A DNA stretch of 64,000 bases from Eubacterium sp. (GCA_017477505.1 JAFUVQ010000042.1:1-64000), one strand, 5' to 3'. Counted from the first letter of the stretch, positions 1-8,225 are shown. Notes: generated from the letters alone by a model not told the origin. Numbers and translations are program-made.

Positions 1-5
1 CTCAT
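1..5 (-). CDS. Start of a gene leaving the window on the left (partial)
   Basis: Read on the minus strand, an ATG at 5-3 is preceded by a good ribosome binding site, GAAAGGAG at 20-13, with 7 bases between. Only the first codon and two further bases are inside the window, so nothing can be said about the product. It would be divergent from the methionine-rich operon at 171. Existence rests on the RBS/ATG pair alone. Confidence 0.4.
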
Positions 6-100
6 ATAGCAACTCCTTTCAGGTTGGATATTTGGTTGATTGGTCTCTTCTAAGTATACCATATTTTGTGAGGGGTTGCTTCTTTTTATGCAATAAAAAA

Positions 101-138
101 TGCCGTATTTATGCGGCTTGCGGCGTTTCGCAAACGCC
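101..138 (+). other. Two small adjacent hairpins in the leader of the Met-rich operon
   Basis: GCCG (102-105) can pair with CGGC (114-117). A tighter hairpin follows: GGCGTTT (122-128), loop CGC, AAACGCC (132-138). Both lie between the divergent start and the RBS at 156-164. Neither is followed by a T run on the plus strand, so they are not plus-strand terminators. Read on the minus strand the first is followed by ATTTTTT and could stop antisense reading. Function unknown. Confidence 0.35.
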
Positions 139-170
139 TAAATAATATTAAATTTAAGGAGGGGCAAAAA

Positions 171-746
171 ATGGGTAACACAAACAACTTTTTTGAGGGG
201 TTCAATGCAATGAACCAGATGGGCAAACAGATGATGAACAATATGATGGGCGGCATGGCTCAAATGGGACAGATGAACCAGAACCAAAACCAAATGCAGG
301 GCTTCTGCAACCCTTCATTTTCATGTATGCCTGATATGACTAAGGTTATGGCGAATATGCAGCAGATGCATCATAAGGCTGCTGATATGATGCCTAATAT
401 TCCACAGATCAACCAGATGGTCAACACGATGATTCAGATGAATCTCATGGCACTTAATATGATGCAGAAAACAATTGATCAGAATACACAGATGATGAAT
501 CAGTATATGGAGCTTATAGTTGAATTAAACAAGAAAGCTATGAGAGACGCTGATAATAAGTGTTGCTGTGAGTGCTCTGAAGAAGATGATAAAGAAGCCG
601 TAAATGCGGAAGAAGATGAAGCAGTATCAGAGGCGGCAGAGGTAGAAGAGGCAGCTGAACCAAAGAAAACAACAAGAGCAAAATCAACCGGTACAAAGAA
701 AACCGCAGCCAAAAAGACAGCTGTGAAAAAGACTTCTGAAGAATAG
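171..746 (+). CDS. Methionine-rich protein with Lys/Ala/Thr-rich basic tail (phasin-like architecture)
   Basis: No family recognised. The start at 171 is chosen because AAGGAGGGG lies at 156-164; the ATG at 111 in the same frame has no such site. The 191-residue product has three parts. Residues 1 to about 125 hold 28 methionines with many Asn and Gln, and the second half of this looks like one long amphipathic helix. A short cysteine cluster (CCCEC) follows. The tail is first acidic (Glu/Asp/Ala) and then basic (repeated KKT and AKK). Amphipathic helix plus basic AKKT-type tail recalls PHA-granule phasins of the PhaF kind, but this is analogy, not homology. It is first in a tight four-gene operon, and the next RBS overlaps its stop. 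Alternatives: metal-binding or oxidation-buffering protein, or condensate scaffold. Confidence 0.85.
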   Translation: MGNTNNFFEGFNAMNQMGKQMMNNMMGGMAQMGQMNQNQNQMQGFCNPSFSCMPDMTKVMANMQQMHHKAADMMPNIPQINQMVNTMIQMNLMALNMMQKTIDQNTQMMNQYMELIVELNKKAMRDADNKCCCECSEEDDKEAVNAEEDEAVSEAAEVEEAAEPKKTTRAKSTGTKKTAAKKTAVKKTSEE

Positions 747-756
747 GAGTTAATGT

Positions 757-2625
757 ATGGTTGAAACAAATAATGATCAATGTGTATGGAAATACATTAA
801 AAGCAGAAACACCCGGAAACAATCACAGCTATGCAATACTGCTTTGATTGATTGCACCAGAGAATACACTTATGGTCAGATGTTTGTGGAATGGGAGCAT
901 TATGCACGTGTTTTTTCCGCTCTTGGTATAACAGGTGAGAATAATTCACGTGTTGCTCTTGCAGGTACAATATCTGTTGAACCTTTATTCTCGTTTTATG
1001 GACTCAATATAACAGGTGCTACAGTTTCTATGTTCTCATATCCGGACTTTCTCCCTACAGGACAGTGGAAAACGATGGTTGAAAAGGAGAACATTACCGA
1101 TCTTATACTTTCGGATATAATGATAAGTCCGGAAACCTGGCCGGAGATAGAAAAGGCCGGAAAAACTCTGGGACTCAGGAATATTATATTATTGCATTCA
1201 CTGCTTGGCGGACCATGCGCCGGACCTGCTGAACTCATTTATAATGAGTATAATTATCACAGGCTCAGGAAGATTCCCGGTGTGGTTTATATGGGAGATC
1301 TTCTGAAACAGTATGCGTCAGTACCCATAACATACGGTATGAATGATCCTGATCACCTTGCAATGATAACACATACTTCGGGCTCTACAAAGGGTACAAG
1401 AAAGCCACTGCCATATACAGAAAAGTCGCTGAATATAACAGCAACAGATTTTGGAAATGGTTTTCATGATTTTTCTGATAATAAAGGAAAAGTTCAATAT
1501 CGTCTTGCACCTAGCTTTGATTTCAGTTCGTATCTTTGTATGGGCGGTATAATCAATGCGGATCTGGCAATAGGAGATACGGTCATCCTTACATTTTTCG
1601 GATTCCTTCACCCTAAGTTTATAAGAGCAGTGGAATACTATAAACTTGATGTCCTGTTTACATCAGGCTTTATGGTCGACAGCTGGCTTAAACGTGATGA
1701 CATTGATGAAGTGGATTTTTCATCACTTAAGCTTTTCAGCTGCGGCGGTTCCTACCTGCCTGTTGAAAAAGTCAAAAAATATAATGAATTTGCCGCTAAA
1801 CATGGCTTTGATAAAGGGATAAGCCGCGGTTATGGTATGTCTGAAGCCGGAGGGGCGCAGCTTTATGTGCCTCCCGGTAATCTAGAGGATATACTGGGAT
1901 ATCCGTCTTCAAATGAATCTATTATCATCAAGGATGAAAATGATAGTAAATATTATACTTCAAAAGACGGAGTCAGAACCGGAACCATGTATATTGCGTC
2001 AGATTCATTATGCAGTAATGAACTTGACGGTGAGGTTCTTTTTGAATACACCGTGATAAACGGAAAAAATTACATTTGTACAAATGATCAGGTACGTGTT
2101 AATCCAAATGGCAGCATATCTTATGCCGGTCGTCTCGATAAGTTCTTCGTAAATAATGACGGGGTTCGTTTTGAGAGTGGAATCGTGGAAAATGAGATGG
2201 ATAAACAACCGGGAATTGATAAATGTGCTGTTGTTCCTGTGTTGGATAAACGTATACATGACACTGTCCCGGTATTATATATAATTCCCGAGAATAAAGA
2301 CGGTGATGTTTGTACGGATGTATTAAATGCACTTACCAGAATATTTATAGAAGATGGGCTGGATTCCTCATCGAGTCTTCCATCACAGTTCATAATTGTA
2401 GACAATATTCCATGTAATTCTAACGGAAAGATAGATGTATTCAGAATTACCAGAGAACGTCTGAAAGGAACTGCTTATAATATCATACCAAAAAGAGAAA
2501 ACGGAAAACTGACAAAGATAAATGCAGAATTTTCAGATAAGACCAGCAGCATCATCGGTGGCACACTTCCTGAGGGAATGGGAGGAGGCTCCGCATTTAA
2601 TCTTTTTGAACTATTCAATAACTGA
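757..2625 (+). CDS. Acyl-adenylate-forming synthetase (ANL superfamily), stand-alone copy
   Basis: An AMP-forming acyl/aryl-acid activating enzyme by its motifs. The ATP-binding loop A3 reads HTSGSTKGTRK at residues 206-216, a variant of TSGTTGxPKG. A5 is GYGMSE (358-363). A7/A8 are present as TNDQVR and GRLDKFFVNNDG. A10 is NGKID with the expected catalytic lysine at K558. At 622 residues it is about 70-100 longer than a minimal family member. The C-terminus ends in a hydrophobic motif (SAFNLFELFNN) beyond the enzyme fold. It is clearly paralogous to residues about 330-940 of the fusion protein at 3270. RBS AGGAG at 745-749 overlaps the previous stop. The acid substrate and acceptor (CoA, carrier protein or amine) cannot be read from sequence. 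Confidence 0.88.
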   Translation: MVETNNDQCVWKYIKSRNTRKQSQLCNTALIDCTREYTYGQMFVEWEHYARVFSALGITGENNSRVALAGTISVEPLFSFYGLNITGATVSMFSYPDFLPTGQWKTMVEKENITDLILSDIMISPETWPEIEKAGKTLGLRNIILLHSLLGGPCAGPAELIYNEYNYHRLRKIPGVVYMGDLLKQYASVPITYGMNDPDHLAMITHTSGSTKGTRKPLPYTEKSLNITATDFGNGFHDFSDNKGKVQYRLAPSFDFSSYLCMGGIINADLAIGDTVILTFFGFLHPKFIRAVEYYKLDVLFTSGFMVDSWLKRDDIDEVDFSSLKLFSCGGSYLPVEKVKKYNEFAAKHGFDKGISRGYGMSEAGGAQLYVPPGNLEDILGYPSSNESIIIKDENDSKYYTSKDGVRTGTMYIASDSLCSNELDGEVLFEYTVINGKNYICTNDQVRVNPNGSISYAGRLDKFFVNNDGVRFESGIVENEMDKQPGIDKCAVVPVLDKRIHDTVPVLYIIPENKDGDVCTDVLNALTRIFIEDGLDSSSSLPSQFIIVDNIPCNSNGKIDVFRITRERLKGTAYNIIPKRENGKLTKINAEFSDKTSSIIGGTLPEGMGGGSAFNLFELFNN

Positions 2626-2640
2626 CAAGGAGATACTACT

Positions 2641-3249
2641 ATGTTTGATTTATTTAACAGCCAGATGAATCCTTTTATGTCTATGATGAATTCATCTGAC
2701 AATACTGAGAATAATAACAATATGAATGGAATGGATATGACAGGTTTTATGAACATGATGGGCGGAATGAATCCGATGAATTGCATGAATCCGATGCAGT
2801 TCATGAACCCAATGAATTGCATGAATCCGATGCAGTTCATGAATATGAATAACGGCATGAACATGAACAATGGCATGGATATGAATAACTGCATGAATAT
2901 GAACAATGGCATGGATATGATGAATCCGATGCAATTAATGTTTTCTACTTTCATGATGCAGATGCAGATGATGCAGATGATGCAGAATATGTGTATGGTA
3001 CCGCTTCAGTTTATGCAGATGATGCAGAATAGTATGGACTCCTCAGACGAGAATTCAAACGAGAATTCAGATGTTGGGAAAATTGAAAACAATTCAAATC
3101 AGAACCAGGCAGGCTTCAAACTCGGTAATTTCTCGATTCCTCCTGAGATGATATCAAAACTAATGCAGATTGATATGTCGCCGGAAAACCTTAGCAAATT
3201 ACAGAAGTTTCTGGACTTTGTGTTTACTTTTGTACCTGAAAAAAAGTAA
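2641..3249 (+). CDS. Extremely methionine-rich low-complexity protein with internal repeats
   Basis: No family recognised. Of 202 residues 48 are methionine, with Asn, Gln, Pro and Phe filling most of the rest. It opens with MFDLFNSQMNPFMSMM, continues as tandem NPMNCMNPMQFM and NMNNGM units, then a MQM/MMQ stretch. It ends in a more ordinary segment of about 60 residues (Ser/Asp/Asn linker, then a helix-like SPENLSKLQKFLDFVF). RBS AAGGAG lies at 2626-2632. It sits 15 bases after one synthetase and 20 before the next. The NPFM and F-x-L-F motifs recur in the synthetase C-termini, which suggests the proteins assemble together (inference). It shares Met-richness but not layout with the protein at 171. 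Confidence 0.85.
   Translation: MFDLFNSQMNPFMSMMNSSDNTENNNNMNGMDMTGFMNMMGGMNPMNCMNPMQFMNPMNCMNPMQFMNMNNGMNMNNGMDMNNCMNMNNGMDMMNPMQLMFSTFMMQMQMMQMMQNMCMVPLQFMQMMQNSMDSSDENSNENSDVGKIENNSNQNQAGFKLGNFSIPPEMISKLMQIDMSPENLSKLQKFLDFVFTFVPEKK
2767..2910 (+). repeat. In-frame tandem repeats inside the Met-rich gene
   Basis: Two near-identical 36-base units occupy 2767-2802 and 2803-2838, each encoding MNPMNCMNPMQF. They are followed by four 18-base units at 2839-2910 with the pattern ATGAAY-ATGAAYAAYGGC, encoding M(N/D)MNN(G/C). The units preserve frame, so copy-number change would lengthen or shorten the protein without frameshift. Confidence 0.85.
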
Positions 3250-3269
3250 TAGCAATGGGGGATTATTAA

Positions 3270-6200
3270 ATGGCCAAGAAAAAGGACAGTATAGACAAAA
3301 AGATTAAAAGAGAACTTACCAGAGCCATGCTTGAACGTACACAGAGCATGGATATGAAGAAAATGATGAAAGTGTTCGGCTCAGCTGAACCTGTAACATA
3401 TGATGATGTAAAAGAGACTCTCAATGTTGCATATGTAAACAGAGATGAAGTGGCTCTTGCCATGGATATCTTTGAACCCGTTGTTGAAGATGGAACGGAA
3501 CTGCCTGTAATAGTAATACTTCATGGTGGCGGTCTTTTTATGGGTGACCGCGGACTGGAGCGACCATACAGCCGCCTTCTGGCACATAAGGGTTATCTTG
3601 TTTTTTCACTTGAGTACAGGCTTGCACCAAGGGCTACCATAGGCGAACAGCTGGATGATGTATGCGCAGGTATGGATCATGTCGGTCGTATGCTGGTTAA
3701 CTATGATGTTGATTTTGGTCGAATGTTCCTGGTGGCTGACAGTGCGGGAGCATATCTGGCAGCATATGTCGCAGCAATGCATGAATCTGAAAAACTCTGC
3801 AATGCTATAGGTTACAAACCTTCCAAGATGATTTATGCCGCTGTAGGCTTCCTTAGTGGAATGTTCTATACCAACAAAACTCTGCAGGATCAGATATACG
3901 GAGATAAGAGGGGTGACGAAAAATTCTTAAAATATATGAATATTGAGAATCCTGAGATCGTAAATAACTTACCTCCTGCATTCATGATGACAAGCTGCGG
4001 CGATACATTTAACAACTATTCGATAAAGTTTAACAAGGTTCTTAAGACTGCCGGAAAAACTTCAAAGCTTGTATATTTCGGTAATGAGGAGCTTCAGCAT
4101 GTCTTTCCTATTACAAATCCCGAGCATCCAAAGAGTATCGAGGGAACCGACAAGATGCTTGCCTGGTTTGAGGAACAGGCAACAATGAGATGTGAAAAGA
4201 GACAGCCGGATTCAGATTTGGCCAGGAAGAAAAAAGCTCTTAAAAAACGTATTGAAGATGGCAGTATAGCCAATCAGAAAGTATGGTCAGATCTTAAGGA
4301 GCAGGTGCTGGTTGATCCCGATAATGCGAATAAGATCGCCATTTATGATTGTACCCGTAGATATACATACGGAGAGATGTTCAATGAGTGGGACAGATAT
4401 GCAAAAGTATTCTCGGCATTGGGAATCACATCGGAAAACGGATCAAGAGTTGCTCTTGCAGGTACCATTACTGCTGAACCTCTCTTTGCGCTTTATGCTC
4501 TGAATATGACCGGAGCCGAAGTATCTCTCTTTTCATATCCTGATTTTCTTCCGAATGGTTTATGGAGGGATATGCTGGAGAAGGAGAATATAACAGATCT
4601 TATCATTTCCGATATTATGGTTACATCTGAAATGTGGGAGAAGATAAAGGCTGCTAAGGATGAATTATCCATAAGAAATGTCATTTTAATCCATTCACTT
4701 ATGGGCGGCCCGACAGTAGGTCCGGCTGAGCTGGTATACAATGAATTTAATTATCATAGTCTGAGAAGAAAACCGGACACGTTATTCATGAACGATCTTC
4801 TCGATAAATATAAAAATGAAGAGATAAAGTATGATGAGTCGGATGGCAGCAGACTTGCCTTCATAACACATACTTCGGGAACTACAAAGGGAACACGTAA
4901 AATGCTTCCATTTACTGATAAAGTATTCAATACTGCGGTAGAAGCGATTCCTGATGGTTACCGTGCATTTGTTCCGGCTAAAGATGCTGAAAAGCAGCTT
5001 ACAACTCTCCTGGTATTTGACTTCAGTTCCATCATGGCGCTGAGCGGAATGGTTCACAGAAATCTTTTATCAGGTGATATTATAGTAATGACATTCTTTG
5101 GATTCATGCATCCGAAGTTTGTTCGTGCAATTGATTATTATAATGTCAGTCTGATAACGCTGACCGGATTTATGATTGATAAATGGCTTGATTCTCCTTT
5201 TGCACAGGATCTTGACTTTTCATCACTCAGATCGGTGGGAATTACCGGAGGATATATTTCACCGAGTAAAATGTCTCAGTATAAAGAGTTTTTCACTTCG
5301 CATGGTTATAAATACGATTTTATAACAGGTTATGGAATGTCTGAGACCGGAGGAAAGATTCTCTTTAATACCTTTAGTTCAAAAGATGAGACGGAGACTG
5401 CCGATATACTTGGGTATGTAAAGGATATGGAAGGGGCTCTCATTAAAGATGATAATGACGGTAAATTCTATAAGCTCGATGACGGTCCTCGTACCGGCGT
5501 GCTTTATGTGACCTCCGATAATCGACCTGACAATAAGATTGACGGAAAAGTGATCTTCGAATATACGAATGTAGACGGAAAAGATTATGTATGTACGAAT
5601 GATCTTGTACGTATAAATGAAGATATGAGCATTTCTTATGCCGGAAGGAAAGATAATTACTTTGTAAATAACGAAGGGAAAAAATTTGAAGCGGGTGTCG
5701 TTGAAGCGGGTATTGCTTCATATCCGGAGATAAAGGAATGTGCAGTTGCGCCTGTGATGGAAAAGAGAATTCACGATACTGTACCTGTACTTTACGTGGT
5801 TCCTGCAGAAGAAAATGCTAAAACTCCTGAATTAATACGTAAGCTTTTGGTGGATGCATATATAAGCGAAAAGAAGATTCCGTCTGATAATATACCTACT
5901 CAGTTCATAATAGTGGATATAATTCCGTTGAATGCAAATGGTAAGATTGATATCTACAGACTTACCAGAGAAAGACTGGATGGTGATGCATATAACATTG
6001 AAGCAGTTTATGACGGAAAAAAACTGGTTGATATTAATATTAAGCATGTAACCAAAGTAAACAGCATGACCGCAGGTACGCTGCCTCATGGCATGGAAAA
6101 TAATTCTGCATATAATGCGTTTGATTTCTTTACTGCAGCATCATCTCAAAGTCCGACGCAATCGGGAGGATTCTTTGATATATCCAAATTTAATCCGTTT

Positions 6201-6362
6201 ATGCCCTGGAAGATGTTCATGCCGGATATGCCGGATATTAAGAGTAAGATCAAGATGCCGCAGGTACCTGAAAATGTTACAAAGGCTGTCCTGAAATATG
6301 GTAACAGGATCACAAGCCTTCCAAACGGAAGAAAACATATTACACATGATTTTGAAGAATAA
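3270..6362 (+). CDS. Fusion: alpha/beta-hydrolase (HSL-type esterase) + acyl-adenylate-forming synthetase + hydrophobic tail
   Basis: A 1030-residue fusion. Residues 1 to about 310 are an alpha/beta-hydrolase of the hormone-sensitive-lipase/acetyl-esterase kind: oxyanion motif HGGG at 85-88, nucleophile motif DSAG at 157-160 (Ser158), and a candidate catalytic His near 275 (LQHVFP). Residues about 330-940 are an adenylation enzyme with HTSGTTKGTRK from H534, GYGMSETGG and NGKID (Lys892). It is very similar along its length to the neighbouring gene at 757, so one arose by duplication. The last 70 residues form an extra tail rich in Phe, Met and Pro (FNPFMPWKMFMPDMPD), then a basic end. RBS GGGGG precedes the ATG by about 10 bases. 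Hydrolase plus activating enzyme in one chain suggests acyl release and re-activation, or editing of mis-activated acid. Substrate unknown. Confidence 0.88.
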   Translation: MAKKKDSIDKKIKRELTRAMLERTQSMDMKKMMKVFGSAEPVTYDDVKETLNVAYVNRDEVALAMDIFEPVVEDGTELPVIVILHGGGLFMGDRGLERPYSRLLAHKGYLVFSLEYRLAPRATIGEQLDDVCAGMDHVGRMLVNYDVDFGRMFLVADSAGAYLAAYVAAMHESEKLCNAIGYKPSKMIYAAVGFLSGMFYTNKTLQDQIYGDKRGDEKFLKYMNIENPEIVNNLPPAFMMTSCGDTFNNYSIKFNKVLKTAGKTSKLVYFGNEELQHVFPITNPEHPKSIEGTDKMLAWFEEQATMRCEKRQPDSDLARKKKALKKRIEDGSIANQKVWSDLKEQVLVDPDNANKIAIYDCTRRYTYGEMFNEWDRYAKVFSALGITSENGSRVALAGTITAEPLFALYALNMTGAEVSLFSYPDFLPNGLWRDMLEKENITDLIISDIMVTSEMWEKIKAAKDELSIRNVILIHSLMGGPTVGPAELVYNEFNYHSLRRKPDTLFMNDLLDKYKNEEIKYDESDGSRLAFITHTSGTTKGTRKMLPFTDKVFNTAVEAIPDGYRAFVPAKDAEKQLTTLLVFDFSSIMALSGMVHRNLLSGDIIVMTFFGFMHPKFVRAIDYYNVSLITLTGFMIDKWLDSPFAQDLDFSSLRSVGITGGYISPSKMSQYKEFFTSHGYKYDFITGYGMSETGGKILFNTFSSKDETETADILGYVKDMEGALIKDDNDGKFYKLDDGPRTGVLYVTSDNRPDNKIDGKVIFEYTNVDGKDYVCTNDLVRINEDMSISYAGRKDNYFVNNEGKKFEAGVVEAGIASYPEIKECAVAPVMEKRIHDTVPVLYVVPAEENAKTPELIRKLLVDAYISEKKIPSDNIPTQFIIVDIIPLNANGKIDIYRLTRERLDGDAYNIEAVYDGKKLVDINIKHVTKVNSMTAGTLPHGMENNSAYNAFDFFTAASSQSPTQSGGFFDISKFNPFMPWKMFMPDMPDIKSKIKMPQVPENVTKAVLKYGNRITSLPNGRKHITHDFEE

Positions 6363-6411
6363 GACTGATTTGTTACGCTTTTGTTGTATGGTAGATTCTT
6401 AGAGGCAATAT

Positions 6412-7080
6412 ATGAAACAAAATGTTGTTATGATACTAGCTTCAGGTTCTCCCCGCAGAAAAGCTCTTCTGGAGCAGGCGGGGCTTGAATTTGAAGTGAT
6501 AGTAAGTGATATGGATGAAGTGATCACAAAAACATTTCCGGAAGAGGTTGTTTTGGAGCTTTCCATGCAGAAATGTGGGGCAGTTACTGAAATTCTTAAG
6601 GAAAGCGCCCCAAACAGTATCAGTAACGTGAGTGGTTATGTTACTGGTACAGATACCGGGATTCTTGTTATAGGAGCAGATACTGTTGTTTCATTGGATA
6701 AAAAAATCCTGGGCAAACCTCAGGATACGAAGGATGCCCTTAAAATGCTTATGAATCTTTCGGGCAGATCCCATGAGGTTTACACAGGTGTAACCTGTAA
6801 ACTTATAAAATATGATTTGTTTACAGATAAAATGCTCGAAACTGACAGCTTTTCATTTTTTTCTGAAACAAAGGTAAATATGTATCCTTTTGATGAATAT
6901 GAAGCATTGGACTATATAGCTACCGGAGAGCCTATGGATAAGGCCGGAGCATATGGGATTCAAGGTATCGGCGAACGCCTTGTAGAGTCAATAAATGGTG
7001 ACTATAACAATGTAGTCGGTCTTCCTCTTAGTAAACTTATGAAAGAATTGGCCGTAAGAGAATATATAGTTTATAAATAA
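6412..7080 (+). CDS. maf: Maf family nucleotide pyrophosphatase
   Basis: Hydrolyses non-canonical or methylated nucleoside triphosphates to monophosphates; the family is linked to house-cleaning and septum control. The N-terminus has the family's ASGSPRRKALLEQAG signature, and GADTVVSLDKKILGKP follows. Further conserved blocks are GRSHEVYTGV and MDKAGAYGIQG. At 222 residues it is about 25 longer than usual because of an insertion near residues 60-80 (around NSISNVSGYVTGTD). It follows the Met-rich operon by 49 bases, with RBS AGAGG, and is closed by a terminator. None of the usual mreB/radC partners is nearby. Confidence 0.93.
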   Translation: MKQNVVMILASGSPRRKALLEQAGLEFEVIVSDMDEVITKTFPEEVVLELSMQKCGAVTEILKESAPNSISNVSGYVTGTDTGILVIGADTVVSLDKKILGKPQDTKDALKMLMNLSGRSHEVYTGVTCKLIKYDLFTDKMLETDSFSFFSETKVNMYPFDEYEALDYIATGEPMDKAGAYGIQGIGERLVESINGDYNNVVGLPLSKLMKELAVREYIVYK

Positions 7081-7103
7081 TAATATGTTCATAAGAATAC
7101 ACA

Positions 7104-7137
7104 GGAGCTTCAGCCTCATTTCATAGCTCCGATTTTT
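7104..7137 (+). terminator. Rho-independent terminator after maf
   Basis: GGAGCT (7104-7109) pairs with AGCTCC (7125-7130) and is followed by GATTTTT. It separates maf from the manganese operon. Confidence 0.65.
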
Positions 7138-7138
7138 C

Positions 7139-7166
7139 TTGACACGATATTATTATTTATGATAAT
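7139..7166 (+). promoter_or_regulatory. Sigma-A promoter of the manganese-riboswitch operon
   Basis: A perfect TTGACA -35 (7139-7144) is followed by a 16-base spacer and GATAAT (7161-7166). Transcription would start about 7173, just before the aptamer. Confidence 0.75.
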
Positions 7167-7172
7167 ATCTGA

Positions 7173-7316
7173 TTCGATATAGACAAGGGAGTAGCTTCCA
7201 ATCAGTATATCAGATACCTGATTGGTTACATGAATCGTCATCACGATTTAATTCCGGTTATGTAGTAAATATGCGAGACTTGAACTATAGGTAACTATAG
7301 TATCGGTCTCGCTTTT
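7173..7316 (+). ncRNA. yybP-ykoY (manganese) riboswitch
   Basis: A cis-regulatory RNA sensing Mn2+. The two conserved loop sequences of the family are visible: GGGAGTAG at 7187-7194 and CGTCATCACG at 7236-7245. A stem between them is CCAATCAG (7198-7205) with CTGATTGG (7218-7225). The closing helix P1 is TATAG-A-CAAG (7178-7187) with CTTG-AA-CTATA (7279-7289). The 3' strand of P1 is also needed for the terminator at 7273-7312, so the two folds exclude each other. Mn2+ binding would hold P1 and allow read-through (an ON switch). The gene three positions downstream encodes an MntP-type exporter domain, the classic target of this riboswitch. Confidence 0.88.
7273..7316 (+). terminator. Riboswitch-controlled terminator
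   Basis: GCGAGAC (7273-7279) pairs with GTCTCGC (7306-7312). Inside, CTATAG (7285-7290) pairs with CTATAG (7295-7300) across a GTAA loop, and TTTT follows at 7313-7316. It uses bases 7279-7289, which also form the 3' side of the aptamer's P1 helix. The RBS of the next gene begins 7 bases after the T run. Confidence 0.75.
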
Positions 7317-7337
7317 CTATTTAAGGAGGTGATTCTG

Positions 7338-8210
7338 GTGGGGCTGAATGAAAAAATGAACAGACTGGAAGCTTTAAAATCCAGAATTTCGCTCGGTGGT
7401 ATACTGATCGGAAGTGGATGTATTGTTTTTGCAATAGGAATGCTGTCAAATACAGTGAGTGAGAAAGTCGGTTCCGGCGGATTTTTGATTTTGGTTTTCC
7501 TGATGATAGGGATTGGGGTTTACCTTATCAATGGCTCAACTAAAAGATATAAATCGCTGTATAAAGAACTATTTGTGGAAGAACCCTTACGGCAGAATTT
7601 TGACAATGTATTTTATTCACCAAACGCCGGTTTTTCTGAGGACGAAGTAAAAGGCTTTAATCTGATTCCTTCATGGAACAAATTTAAAACAGAAGATTAT
7701 CTGAAAGCCACATACAGGAATATTGATTTTCAGATGGCGGATTTTGTTATAGAACGCACCAGCGGAAAATCAACGGTTCTTATTTTTAAGGGACGGATCA
7801 TAGTCTTTGACTTCCCTTCAAAGTTTATAATGTCCACATATATTTTTACAAAAGATGAGTTGTATTCCAATAAACCCCGGAGGGGCATCGGCGAAAAGAT
7901 TGAAATGGAAAGCGTTGAATTTAACAGGACTTTCAATGTTTATTCCGATATGCCCCACGACAGCTTCTATCTTCTGACCCCTCATTTCATGGAAAAACTT
8001 ATGAAAATGAAGAAACTATATCCAGGGTTTGCGATAAATTTTCAGGGAAACAGGGTCATAGTTGCACTGAATGAAAGAAGCAACAATGCATTTGACAATA
8101 ACTACATTCAGAAAGATCTCAGTTATCCTGAGGAGATACAGAAGATACAGGGTGATATCGACGATATCAAGAAAATTATAGAAATAGTAGATTCATTGGA
8201 AGATGAATAG
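7338..8210 (+). CDS. DUF3137-like membrane protein
   Basis: A 290-residue protein with two hydrophobic segments near residues 15-37 and 45-63, then a soluble domain with the pattern of DUF3137 proteins (cytoplasmic, role unknown). The GTG at 7338 is chosen as start: AAGGAGG at 7323-7329 then has normal spacing, whereas the GTG at 7329 overlaps it. The C-terminus is a charged helix (IDDIKKIIEIVDSLEDE). DUF3137 genes are commonly paired with lemA, as here (15 bases apart). First gene after the Mn2+ riboswitch, so expression should follow manganese. Family call is by pattern and context. Confidence 0.72.
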   Translation: MGLNEKMNRLEALKSRISLGGILIGSGCIVFAIGMLSNTVSEKVGSGGFLILVFLMIGIGVYLINGSTKRYKSLYKELFVEEPLRQNFDNVFYSPNAGFSEDEVKGFNLIPSWNKFKTEDYLKATYRNIDFQMADFVIERTSGKSTVLIFKGRIIVFDFPSKFIMSTYIFTKDELYSNKPRRGIGEKIEMESVEFNRTFNVYSDMPHDSFYLLTPHFMEKLMKMKKLYPGFAINFQGNRVIVALNERSNNAFDNNYIQKDLSYPEEIQKIQGDIDDIKKIIEIVDSLEDE

Positions 8211-8225
8211 GAAAGGAGAATTACT

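Noticed and set aside
2475-2954. Long minus-strand frames opposite the Met-rich gene with repeated Ile-His or Phe-Met patterns
   Set aside because: They are the antisense of the ATG-rich repeats. They have no RBS, and the plus strand has a good RBS and operon spacing.
3270-4200. PHA synthase as the identity of the hydrolase domain in the fusion protein
   Set aside because: PHA synthases use a Cys nucleophile in a lipase-like box. Here it is Ser in DSAG with an HGGG motif, which is the esterase/HSL pattern. The PHA comparison is kept only as an analogy for the Met-rich protein.
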